Assembly: GCF_014699005.1 (NCBI RefSeq)
Contig: NZ_JACWZY010000004.1
Location: forward strand, 186,001-250,000
Source: Spirosoma profusum
Lineage (GTDB): Bacteria > Bacteroidota > Bacteroidia > Cytophagales > Spirosomataceae
Direction of reading: 5' to 3'
Length of the DNA: 64,000 nt
Below the pieces are notes generated by a model that worked only from the letters and a program-made list of their open reading frames with translations, was not told the DNA's origin and did not search any database. Each line of letters begins with the position of its first letter. Position 1 is the stretch's first letter. Made by a program: the position numbers and the translations under genes. Positions 53,449 to 61,768 of this stretch are shown here, in pieces.

Positions 53449-55263
53449 TCAGAACGTAATGACATCGTCGCCGGTACGTACTTCGAAGGTTTGTCCGGAA
53501 CGGAACTGAACCGGCTGCCCCTTGGCTTCTTCACTGATGGTGGCCGAACGTAACGGAATCCGTTTGCCATTCACCGCTTCCACTGAGTTGATTCGAAATT
53601 CGAGCAGGCTTCGTTTGCGAAACACATCGCCATCGGCCTGTTTAATACGACTGACCTCGCCGTATGCCGTAGCGCCACTTTGAATCACTACTTCGCCATC
53701 ACTCATCACCGGTTCAGTAACTCGGAAACGTATCGACTGCCCTTCCCGAGCAGCATCAGATGATAGGCCGTCGACCAGACTTAGATTTACCCGTAACCGA
53801 CGGATTGCGACAGATTTGTGGGCAACCGTGCGGGGTGTAACCACTTCGGGAGCCGGTTCAGACTTTGTGATTGGAGCAACTGGGTTGTTAGGCGTTTCGG
53901 CTGGTGGAGTTGTTGGAGCTGGGTCCGTTTTCTTGACAATCCCTGGAGTACTGCTATACGGTTTTTCGGTCTTGGGCTGTCTGACGACCGGCTCTGATTT
54001 CTTCTCAACAGGAACGATAGGCTCCGGACTTGATTCCCGACCTTGCGGAGTTGATACGGGCGTATTTTTTTCTTCAGTTAACGTAGTAGCTGGTTCTGGC
54101 TCTTTTACAGCCGGTTCGCTACGTTCCGTTTTTGGCGCATTCTGATTGGCCATGTAAACGGGTTCCTTGTTTTCAACGGGAGTCTCTTTTTTATCATCGA
54201 TCAGAATCAGACCAATAAATAGCAGAGCAAGGAGCATTAGTCCGCCAGCTAAAAGGGTTTGCCAGTTTTCAGTAGCCCACCGTTTTATGGGATTGATACG
54301 TCCCAATTGGGTATCTGCTGAAATTACTTTCGTCTCTAAAAGCACCGTTTGCCGAACGGGCTGAATATTCATAATGTCGGCGGCTGGTGCTGCAGGCGTC
54401 AGGCTGGCCGGGTCAAGAACAGCTAGTTGCGAATAATAAGGTTGTAACGCTTTCTGAAATTCTTTGGCATCGGCAAACCGTTTTTCTGGTTTTTTATCAA
54501 GCGCCTTATGCACAATGGCTTCCAGTTCTTTCGGGATGTCACTGTTTAGTTTACGGAGCGCAATCGGTTTTTCCTGAATAATGGCCTGCATCAGGGCAAA
54601 ATCCGTACGGCTGGCGAAAGGCAGTTTACCCGAAAGCAGTTCATACAGCAGAATACCGATGGCATAAATATCTGAAGACGTCGAAGGTGCTTCGCCCTGT
54701 ACAAGCTCAGGAGCCATGTATTCAAGCGTGCCCACCAACCGATTCGCCTGCGTCATACGCTGATTTCCGATAACGCGGGCAATCCCGAAATCCATCAGTT
54801 TAACCTGGCCTTCGGGTGTCAGCATCAGGTTGGCAGGTTTGATGTCACGATGCAGAACTCCTTTACGGTGAGCGTGCGCTAAACCTTCCAGCGCCTGCCG
54901 AACCACCTCGGCTGCTACAGGAACTGATAAAGGGCCCGTTTTGCGGACAAGCGATTCCAGACTGTCGCCTGCTACGTATTCCATCGCCATGAAATAGTCG
55001 CTGCCATCCTGCAAAAAGTTGTAAACAACCGCAATGTTGGGGTGATTGAGCCGGGCCAGAATCATGGCTTCGTTGCGGAAACGCTCCGTGAAAGACGCCT
55101 GATTGACGAGGTGCGTATGGAGCATTTTCATCGCTACGGGGCGTTCCAGGTGCGTATCGGTGGCCTGATAAACAGTGCCCATCCCGCCCTCACCCAGCAG
55201 CGATTCAACACGGTAATGATGAATGAGTCGGCCTCGCATTGGTGGTTGCATGGTAGTAGTCAT
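53449..55263 (-). CDS. Membrane Ser/Thr protein kinase with periplasmic C-terminus
   Basis: 604 residues. The kinase domain is complete: Gly-rich loop GEGGMG (24-29), Lys46, HRD (138-140), DFG (158-160) and APE (184-186), so it should be active. A transmembrane segment lies at 335-355 (TLLAGGLMLLALLFIGLILI). A Pro/Thr/Glu-rich tract (KTERSEPAVKEPEPAT) and a beta-rich domain of about 110 residues (VAIRRLRVNLSLVDGLSS, GQTFEVRTGDDVITF) are predicted periplasmic. No PASTA repeat is present. The start overlaps the phosphatase stop (ATGA), so it is translationally coupled. It is the last gene of the FHA-kinase-phosphatase-kinase unit. Confidence 0.92.
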   Translation of the reverse strand: MTTTMQPPMRGRLIHHYRVESLLGEGGMGTVYQATDTHLERPVAMKMLHTHLVNQASFTERFRNEAMILARLNHPNIAVVYNFLQDGSDYFMAMEYVAGDSLESLVRKTGPLSVPVAAEVVRQALEGLAHAHRKGVLHRDIKPANLMLTPEGQVKLMDFGIARVIGNQRMTQANRLVGTLEYMAPELVQGEAPSTSSDIYAIGILLYELLSGKLPFASRTDFALMQAIIQEKPIALRKLNSDIPKELEAIVHKALDKKPEKRFADAKEFQKALQPYYSQLAVLDPASLTPAAPAADIMNIQPVRQTVLLETKVISADTQLGRINPIKRWATENWQTLLAGGLMLLALLFIGLILIDDKKETPVENKEPVYMANQNAPKTERSEPAVKEPEPATTLTEEKNTPVSTPQGRESSPEPIVPVEKKSEPVVRQPKTEKPYSSTPGIVKKTDPAPTTPPAETPNNPVAPITKSEPAPEVVTPRTVAHKSVAIRRLRVNLSLVDGLSSDAAREGQSIRFRVTEPVMSDGEVVIQSGATAYGEVSRIKQADGDVFRKRSLLEFRINSVEAVNGKRIPLRSATISEEAKGQPVQFRSGQTFEVRTGDDVITF

Positions 55264-56204
55264 TGAGGAAGTTCAATATCACGGGTGAAGGGCACATCAA
55301 TTTCGCGGGTTTCCTTTGGCAACGGGTTCTCATCAGCCATGATACGTTCGGCCAGCACAATCGTAATGTTATCGTGGCCACCACGACTTTTAGCCAGGTT
55401 AACCAACTCAGTAGCAGCATCGTGCAGGCTTTGCTGCTGTAATATGCGAACAAAATCGGCTTCCAGGCAATATTCGTACAGACCATCCGAACATAACATC
55501 AGCCGGTCACCGTTGTCGAACGGTAAAATGCAGCGGCCCAGGTCGATCTGAACGCTGGCTTTCGTACCCATCGCCTGGGTCAATACGTTCCGTTCGGGGT
55601 GACTGGCGGCTGCTTCCGGGCTTATGTCTCCCTTACGTAGCAATTCCTGAATGTAGGTGTGATCCTGTGTTATCTGAATTAACTGGCCAGCCTTGAACAA
55701 ATACGCCCGACTATCGCCGACATGCGCAAAATACAATTGCTGCTCATGCACCACGATGGCCGTACACGTAGTACCCATGCCCCGGAACGTATCGTGCAAA
55801 CGGGCTTCTTCAAAAATCTGGCGGTTTGCGATCTGAAACGCCCGCGAAAGGCTCTTTTCGATGTTTTCGTTATGCTGGAAATACTCCCGATTCACGAGTT
55901 CGGCGGCCATCTGACTGGCTACTTCTCCGGCCAGATGCCCACCCATGCCATCGGCTACCAGCAACAGATACCCTTTTGTCCGACGAACACCTTCATCCGC
56001 CAGACGCACAAACAGACCGGTATCTTCATTATTCTGGCGAACATTACCCAAATCGGAAACAACAATGGCATTTACTTCACCCGTAAAAATCGATTCCCCT
56101 GAGGGCGTTGGCGTCAAAACCGTTGGCTCGATAACTGATTCGGCAGTTTCGGGAAGTGCTGCGGGGTTGTTTTGCCCGAATAGCCGTTTAATGAAATTTT
56201 TCAT
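55260..56204 (-). CDS. PP2C-family Ser/Thr protein phosphatase
   Basis: 314 residues. The metal-binding Asp residues are in SDLGNVRQNNED (Asp51), LLVADGMGGHLAGE (Asp85), LCSDGLYEY and GGHDNITIVLA. HVGDSRAYLFK is also diagnostic. No membrane helix is evident, so it acts in the cytoplasm; the N-terminal FIKRLFGQNN leads straight into a disordered Pro/Thr stretch. It should dephosphorylate the two kinases or their substrates. It is placed between the two kinase genes: 13 nt after one, overlapping the other. Confidence 0.93.
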   Translation of the reverse strand: MKNFIKRLFGQNNPAALPETAESVIEPTVLTPTPSGESIFTGEVNAIVVSDLGNVRQNNEDTGLFVRLADEGVRRTKGYLLLVADGMGGHLAGEVASQMAAELVNREYFQHNENIEKSLSRAFQIANRQIFEEARLHDTFRGMGTTCTAIVVHEQQLYFAHVGDSRAYLFKAGQLIQITQDHTYIQELLRKGDISPEAAASHPERNVLTQAMGTKASVQIDLGRCILPFDNGDRLMLCSDGLYEYCLEADFVRILQQQSLHDAATELVNLAKSRGGHDNITIVLAERIMADENPLPKETREIDVPFTRDIELPQ

Positions 56205-56217
56205 GTGTTAGTAGTTG

Positions 56218-57435
56218 CTATCGGTCAAAATAACACTGATATAAATTCTGTACTTCGGGATCAATCGTAAACTGCTGCTCAACGCCCTGATGCCGAATGG
56301 TAATCGGCAAAGCTTCTCCGGGTGTCCGTTTAACCATGAAAGGCTCCTTGGTTTGCACCGTACCATCAGGCGAAACCAACTCGATATCATAGTCGGCGTT
56401 GAGTACTTCCACCTGAATCTGCTCAAATTGGGCTACAGGTGTTCCGGTTGTTACGTCTTCTTTAGTGTCATTCTTCGAGTCTGCTGTTCCCTGATTCGCT
56501 AAAAAAGTAAGTAGGCCAATACCCAGAACAAGGCCAACCAGCCAGTAACGGAATGTGTGAATAGAATCGGAAAGTTCACTCAAAGGGATTGCAAATAACG
56601 CAAAAGCATTTTGAACAAGTTGCTGTGAGTCAGCGGGTTTTCCAAGTAGTGCTGTCATGTCGGCAGCAGCGGGCCGTTTAATTGGATTAGCGTTCAGGCA
56701 ACTGCTGATCAACGTAGCAAGTTCCTGAGAAAGCGCTGGATTCAGCATTTGGGGGCGGGTAAACTGGCCCCGTTCTATTTGGTGGCGTAGAAGAAGCGGA
56801 TTAGCCGCATCAAAAGGTAAATGGCCCGTCGTCATTTCGTAGAGAAGGACACCGAGCGCCCATACATCTGATTTTGCATCAACCTGTCCGCGAAACTGTT
56901 CAGGAGCCATAAATTCGGTTGTTCCAACGGCGTGCCCAACTTTTGTCAGTTGAGGAGTAAAGCGTCCTTTTGCGATACCAAAATCCACCAATTTCACCTG
57001 ACCGTTGGGCTGAATTCGAATGTTTGATGGTTTCAAATCGCGGTGGATAATGCCCATCTGGTGCAGGTGAGCCATGGCGTTGGCCAGTTGTTTGATGATC
57101 CGGGTAGCCTCGTCGTTGCTCAGGCGATCCCGCCGACGTATCACTTCATCAAGCGACTGACCTTCAACCCATTCAATGACTAAGGCTGGCCGTTCGTCAA
57201 GTAAATTAAATTCGTAAAGAGCGGCAATATTTGGGTGCGAAACCGAAGCCTGAACGGATGCTTCGTTACGAAACCGGGCGGTAAACTCTGGCCGGTACAA
57301 CACTTTCACCGCTGCCAGTCTTCCCGTTTCGAGGTGGGTTGCCTTGAACACCTCCCCCATTCCTCCTGCTCCGACGTAGTCGGTCAGGCGATAGCCAGCA
57401 ACAACACGGTAGAGAAGTGGATGAGAAGGTGACAT
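56218..57435 (-). CDS. Membrane Ser/Thr protein kinase
   Basis: 405 residues. The kinase domain is complete: GAGGMG (22-27), Lys44, HRD (131-133), DFG (151-153) and APE (177-179 region). One hydrophobic helix lies at about 297-314 (YWLVGLVLGIGLLTFLANQ). A short extracytoplasmic tail of about 90 residues follows (VEVLNADYDIELVSPDGTVQ, LPITIRHQGVEQQF), possibly a PEGA-like beta module. It is 138 nt downstream of the FHA-protease gene, across a hairpin (57482-57569), and 13 nt upstream of the phosphatase gene. Its sequence differs enough from the 604-residue kinase to suggest separate specificity. Confidence 0.92.
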   Translation of the reverse strand: MSPSHPLLYRVVAGYRLTDYVGAGGMGEVFKATHLETGRLAAVKVLYRPEFTARFRNEASVQASVSHPNIAALYEFNLLDERPALVIEWVEGQSLDEVIRRRDRLSNDEATRIIKQLANAMAHLHQMGIIHRDLKPSNIRIQPNGQVKLVDFGIAKGRFTPQLTKVGHAVGTTEFMAPEQFRGQVDAKSDVWALGVLLYEMTTGHLPFDAANPLLLRHQIERGQFTRPQMLNPALSQELATLISSCLNANPIKRPAAADMTALLGKPADSQQLVQNAFALFAIPLSELSDSIHTFRYWLVGLVLGIGLLTFLANQGTADSKNDTKEDVTTGTPVAQFEQIQVEVLNADYDIELVSPDGTVQTKEPFMVKRTPGEALPITIRHQGVEQQFTIDPEVQNLYQCYFDR

Positions 57436-57481
57436 GAGGTTATTACGTTTACAGATTTAAGTCGTTAGTCTTTAGCTTTTT

Positions 57482-57569
57482 AGTCAATAGTCTTCAGTTT
57501 GTGATTGATTATCAGCCAAGAGAACTATGTGTTAGCTAACTGAAACCTGTTGACTGAAGACTGTTGACT
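57482..57569. repeat. Hairpin inside the kinase operon
   Basis: AGTCAATAGTCTTCAGT (57482-57498) pairs with ACTGAAGACTGTTGACT (57553-57569) with one mismatch. Flanking sequence repeats gttagtctttagc/ttttagtc. It could attenuate or process the mRNA between the FHA-protease and the first kinase. Confidence 0.75.
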
Positions 57570-57573
57570 CATT

Positions 57574-59271
57574 TTATTCTACCACTTGCCGACGGCCCAT
57601 CAGTTCCAGGCCGTATTTGATGGGGATGGCGAACGTAATGCGGGTGGCGTCATCGCGGCTCGTGCTGGCGGAGAAAATCCCGATAGCGTTGCCTTCGTTG
57701 TCGAACACCGGTCCTCCGCTGTTGCCAGCCCCCGTTGCGTTGGCCGTAAGTTGGTAGTAATCACCAAATTCGCTGTAGTAAGCTGCTGCTTTGCCCATCG
57801 TCTGACCACGTAGTATTTTACCGATGTTACCAGGTGTTACCGTTACGTCAGGCACTTTTACGATCTGCGGATTCCGATTTGAAAAGTCCGACGAATATTC
57901 ACCTACATAGACGTCTGGCGAAATACCGGGGTAACCCATAACCGTGATTGGCTGACCTGGGGCAATCGTTTTGTCGGCGTCACGTAGTTTAACCGGAGTC
58001 AGTGTTTCGGCGAGGCCAATTTTGATGAGTGCTACGTCGTGTTTGCTCGATACGATGGGTTTGCCTTCGGCTGGGAAGCGTTGTTCGTTTTTATTGAACG
58101 TTACGTCCATATAGGTATTCACACCCTCGATGAGCTTACCCGACATTGGTTTTTTGCCAAAAAACTGCGTTTCAGAAGGCACCCAGCGGAATTCCTGAAC
58201 AGGCTGAGCGCTGATTTCCCAGCCTTTTGCTCCTTCCACCAATAGTATTCCAGGGAACGCATCCTGCGGGAAGCTGTAGTAAGAATTCCAGGCGGCTGCT
58301 ACGTGGCGGTTGGTCATGATATGCCCTTGTGGCGACACAACGAAGCCGGTTCCGCTGGCACCTGCCATCGCGATAGGCTTGCCAACTGCTACGTTACGTT
58401 TCAGACCTAGCAGCGGTTCGATTTTACCCTGGGCGGTTTCGATGTAGATCGCTTTGTTCACGATACGTCCGTCGGGCAGTTTAATCGGCATGTATTCATG
58501 GTAGATATCGTCGCCAGTGTTGGTGTGGATGAGTTTGTAGCCAAATTCGATGAACACAATTTTGCTGGTGTTGGTCGAGGCAATTTGTTCAGCCGATAAG
58601 CCATTGTTGGCAGCTTTGACTACTTCCGTTTTTTCGTGGTGATGCACATGCACCGTTTCAGGTTTGATTTTATCCTTTAACATAAATGCCAGACCAGACA
58701 GGAGCACCAACAGGGCCGATACACTTAGGAATACCGATTTGTTGGTTTTCCGACGTTCCGTATTCATCATCCGTTCTACCGTCTGCTTACCCAAACCAAC
58801 TTTAGGCGGCATAGCCAGATCGTTCTCCTGCGATCCGCCAACCGGCTCGGTCAGCATCAGTTCGGTGGTAGGTTTAAACGATTCCGGAATATCGACAACG
58901 CGGGTGCTCATCATCAGTTCGGCCGGACGTGGGTTCAAATCGAACTGGAATACCGGTCCGCCCTGACCTAATTGAATTTCGTCGCCGGGCTGAATTTGAG
59001 TCGAACCAGCGATGCGGCTTTTGTTGACGAAAATTCCGTTGCGGGAATTGTTGTCGACCAACGTAAAGACAAATTGTTTACCCGACTCACGAACGATTTT
59101 ACCATGTTCGCGGGAAACGGCTGAGTCGCGCTCGGGATCGAAACGTACTACGTTGGTAGCAGCCCGTCCGAAGGTCAGTTCATTGTGTTTTTTGTAATCG
59201 AACTCTTCGACTTGATTTGCTTTGGTACCGGTAAGGTGACGAATGACGTAGCGGTTAACGAGGGTTGCCAT
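57574..59271 (-). CDS. FHA domain-TM-trypsin-like serine protease fusion
   Basis: 565 residues. An N-terminal FHA domain spans about 30-112 (GR 35-36, SREHGKI 53-59, NNSRNGIFVN 74-83). A Thr-rich segment (SFKPTTELMLTE) follows, then one membrane helix (179-198) and a His-rich stretch HVHHHEK (208-214). The C-terminal trypsin-like protease has an intact triad: His323 (TNRHVAAAW), Asp412 (SSKHDVALIK) and Ser518 (GAGNSGGPVF). This places phosphothreonine recognition in the cytoplasm and proteolysis in the periplasm. It is the first gene of the four-gene unit, so a kinase-controlled protease is the inferred role. Substrate unknown. Confidence 0.92.
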   Translation of the reverse strand: MATLVNRYVIRHLTGTKANQVEEFDYKKHNELTFGRAATNVVRFDPERDSAVSREHGKIVRESGKQFVFTLVDNNSRNGIFVNKSRIAGSTQIQPGDEIQLGQGGPVFQFDLNPRPAELMMSTRVVDIPESFKPTTELMLTEPVGGSQENDLAMPPKVGLGKQTVERMMNTERRKTNKSVFLSVSALLVLLSGLAFMLKDKIKPETVHVHHHEKTEVVKAANNGLSAEQIASTNTSKIVFIEFGYKLIHTNTGDDIYHEYMPIKLPDGRIVNKAIYIETAQGKIEPLLGLKRNVAVGKPIAMAGASGTGFVVSPQGHIMTNRHVAAAWNSYYSFPQDAFPGILLVEGAKGWEISAQPVQEFRWVPSETQFFGKKPMSGKLIEGVNTYMDVTFNKNEQRFPAEGKPIVSSKHDVALIKIGLAETLTPVKLRDADKTIAPGQPITVMGYPGISPDVYVGEYSSDFSNRNPQIVKVPDVTVTPGNIGKILRGQTMGKAAAYYSEFGDYYQLTANATGAGNSGGPVFDNEGNAIGIFSASTSRDDATRITFAIPIKYGLELMGRRQVVE

Positions 59272-59378
59272 GATTTCTTATATGTTTTTGAGGTGATAAG
59301 TTGTTGTCGTTTTGACTGATACAAAGTTGGCAGATGCTACGTCGGTGGGAAATCGGGGAATGCCCGGATTTGCGGGTC

Positions 59379-59417
59379 GGAAAACCTATATTTTGCGTCT
59401 ATAGGTTTTCCTATAGG
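59379..59417. promoter_or_regulatory. Perfect inverted repeat with three CCTATA half-sites
   Basis: GGAAAACCTATA (59379-59390) pairs perfectly with TATAGGTTTTCC (59400-59411), and a third half-site CCTATAGG, itself palindromic, follows at 59410-59417. Half-sites start at 59385, 59400 and 59410. This is the layout of a dimeric regulator binding side by side, roughly 110-145 nt upstream of the FHA-protease start. The bound factor is unknown; the adjacent NarL-type regulator is a candidate. Confidence 0.5.
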
Positions 59418-59421
59418 CGTA

Positions 59422-59609
59422 TTAAAGAGCGAAAAAGTGAGTGAGTGAAAGAGCGGTCGGAGTAGCCATAATAGAGTGATTAATAGCGGATGAGAATTTA
59501 GGTTATATCTTGCTTTTGAGGCAGTTAAATACGAATTTTAGAGTCACAAACGAGCGAAAAATAAAGCTAGCTAACCGCTCTTTCACTCATTCACTCTTTC
59601 GCTCTTTAA
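59422..59609. repeat. Pair of 36-nt inverted arms 116 nt apart
   Basis: TTAAAGAGCGAAAAAGTGAG plus TGAGTGAAAGAGCGGT (59422-59457) is mirrored at 59574-59609 with two mismatches. The right arm ends seven bases before the histidine kinase ATG. The vocabulary is that of the hairpins at 15181, 15760 and 30149. Confidence 0.85.
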
Positions 59610-59616
59610 AACCTTC

Positions 59617-61686
59617 ATGCGTTACGTCCTCCTCCTCTGCCTGACCTGTACGTTGGCTTCGGCGCAAAACCCAATTATTGATTCGTTACGTAATCAGCTC
59701 ACCAAACTGCCCGTCGACTCCAACCGGGTGAAAATGATGCATGAGCTGGCGACTAACTTGTGGTGGAACGGATATGACTCACTGGCGCGGCAAACGCTTT
59801 ATCAGGCGATGGCAGTGGCGAAGAAAGCAAAGTACCCCGCTGGCGAAATTCGTGCACGACTGGCCCTCGCCCGTATTGAAGCCGATTACTTATCCGATAC
59901 AAAATCGGCGCATGCGCAACTCGATACGGCTCAGAATGAAGCGATTGCCATTAAGGATTTATCGTTGCAGGGGCAGGTGTTTCTCCGCCGGGCGCAGCTC
60001 TACGAAAATATAATGAGTAAGTTGCCCGAAGCCCGGACGCTGCTGGAAAAGGCACTGCAAAAATTTCAGCAGGCCCCCGACCGCAAATGGGAGGCCCAGG
60101 CTTACAATGAAATGGCTATTATGAAAATGGGCGAAGGTAACTACGTAGCAGCCATCAATTTATGGCTCAATGCCCGACGCATACAGGAGTCGATTCAGGA
60201 CGTAAAGGGTCTACGGGCTTCTCTCCCCAATCTGGGTATGGCCTACCTAAAACTGAATCGATATGACGAAGCCATGGCTTGTTTTACTCAAGCCAAAAAG
60301 TTGGCCGACCAGATGAATGATGAAATGGTTAAAATGTTTCTGGTAGGTCGACAGGCCGAAATTCTGGAGAAAAAAGGGCAGTATACGCAGGCGTTGGCAC
60401 TCTATCAGGCCCAGATAAAGGCTTACTCCAATCCGTATCAACCCGGTTCACTGGCACGCGCTTATGGGGCTTTGGGTCGGATATATATTCAGTTAAAACA
60501 ATACGACAAGGCACTAGTTAACAGTCGTTTATCAGATGAAACGTACCGAAAAACTGTCGAAAAATCGCAGGATGTTATTGAACACAACGCACAGGCGAAT
60601 TTCGGAAAGATTTATCTGGCACTGAAGCAGTACGACAAAGCCGTTACGTCGGCGCAGGAGGGGCTCAACTGGACTAAAGACGTGAAAGAGATGCGTCCCG
60701 AACGTACTGAGTATATACGTCAGTTGGCCGATGCCTACGACCATCTGGGTCAACCGACCAAAGCGCTGTATTATTATAAATGGTACAAAGCCGAAGCCGA
60801 TACCATGCTTAACGAAGAAGCTTTGCAAAAGGCAACAGTAGCCAGCATGACCTATGATTTCGAGAAAAAACAACAGGTTACCCGGTTGAAACAGGTTGAG
60901 CAGGAAGCCCGCATCCAATCATTAGAAAATGACAAACTTGAACAACTCCGTAATTTTCTGATTGCGCTGCTTGTGGTTGGAGCAGGAATTCTGGGCTATG
61001 TATTCTGGAGCAATCGACGACTAAAAAGTAAGAACGTAGAGTTATCGCAGAAGAACGCCGAAATTGAAGCAGCCCTTTATCGGGGTCAGACGATTGAACG
61101 AAAACGGGTAGCCAGTGAATTGCACGATAGCGTAGCGGCTAAAGTATCGGCCTTAAAATGGCGATTCGAAGCCTTTGATACGGCCCGATTCGACGACGAT
61201 CAGATGAAAGAACATGGCCGCCTGCTCGAACACATGGGCGAAGTCTACGACGATATACGTACCATCTCGCACAACCTGATGCCCGAAATTCTGGAGAAAC
61301 AAGGTTTGCAGGCCGCACTTATTAAACTGACTGATACGTTGAACGTACAAAACCGCATAAAATTCATGCTCGAAGTCGATCAGTCAGGTGAAGATGTGCG
61401 AGGGAAAACAGCTTACGAACTATACGCCATTACGTTAGAGCTTGTCAACAACATTCTTAAACACGCCAAAGCGCGTCAGGCTGATATTGCTTTGCTACGT
61501 CAGAATGGCTTTCTAACCTTAACCGTACAGGACAACGGGCAGGGCATACCCAGCGGAAGACCACAAAACGGCATTGGTTTACAGAATATTCAATCGAGAC
61601 TGGAACGGCTTGGCGGTACGTGCCAAATTTCGAACCGTGAGCAAGGAGGCACGCAGGTTAATGTACGGATTCCGTTTGCTGCGTAA
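59617..61686 (+). CDS. TPR-containing sensor histidine kinase (NarL/HisKA_3 type)
   Basis: 689 residues. Signal peptide (MRYVLLLCLTCTLASAQ), then TPR-like helical repeats over about 30-400 in the periplasm, for example AQAYNEMAIMKMGEGNYVAAI and RAYGALGRIYIQLKQYDKALV. A coiled-coil precedes a membrane helix at 447-464. The cytoplasmic HisKA_3 motif is ERKRVASELHDSVAAKV (phosphoacceptor His503). The ATPase domain is LELVNNILKHAKARQ and DNGQGIPSGRPQNGIGLQNI. Bacteroidota kinases of this class have periplasmic TPRs that may bind peptide or protein partners. The NarL-type regulator 203 nt downstream on the opposite strand is the likely partner. Confidence 0.92.
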   Translation: MRYVLLLCLTCTLASAQNPIIDSLRNQLTKLPVDSNRVKMMHELATNLWWNGYDSLARQTLYQAMAVAKKAKYPAGEIRARLALARIEADYLSDTKSAHAQLDTAQNEAIAIKDLSLQGQVFLRRAQLYENIMSKLPEARTLLEKALQKFQQAPDRKWEAQAYNEMAIMKMGEGNYVAAINLWLNARRIQESIQDVKGLRASLPNLGMAYLKLNRYDEAMACFTQAKKLADQMNDEMVKMFLVGRQAEILEKKGQYTQALALYQAQIKAYSNPYQPGSLARAYGALGRIYIQLKQYDKALVNSRLSDETYRKTVEKSQDVIEHNAQANFGKIYLALKQYDKAVTSAQEGLNWTKDVKEMRPERTEYIRQLADAYDHLGQPTKALYYYKWYKAEADTMLNEEALQKATVASMTYDFEKKQQVTRLKQVEQEARIQSLENDKLEQLRNFLIALLVVGAGILGYVFWSNRRLKSKNVELSQKNAEIEAALYRGQTIERKRVASELHDSVAAKVSALKWRFEAFDTARFDDDQMKEHGRLLEHMGEVYDDIRTISHNLMPEILEKQGLQAALIKLTDTLNVQNRIKFMLEVDQSGEDVRGKTAYELYAITLELVNNILKHAKARQADIALLRQNGFLTLTVQDNGQGIPSGRPQNGIGLQNIQSRLERLGGTCQISNREQGGTQVNVRIPFAA

Positions 61687-61768
61687 CATTTTCTCGAGAT
61701 TGTAGCGAATGCCATTATTCTATAAATAATGCCGTTCAACGTTTAGAGCACAAGTCCACAACTGAGTG

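Larger units (their letters stand above)
59272..59616. other. 345-bp divergent region between FHA-protease and histidine kinase
   Basis: Holds the promoters of both divergent genes. It contains the CCTATA/TATAGG operator-like cluster at 59379-59417 and two widely spaced inverted arms at 59422 and 59574. No clear Bacteroidota promoter was found on either strand. No coding signal. Confidence 0.5.
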
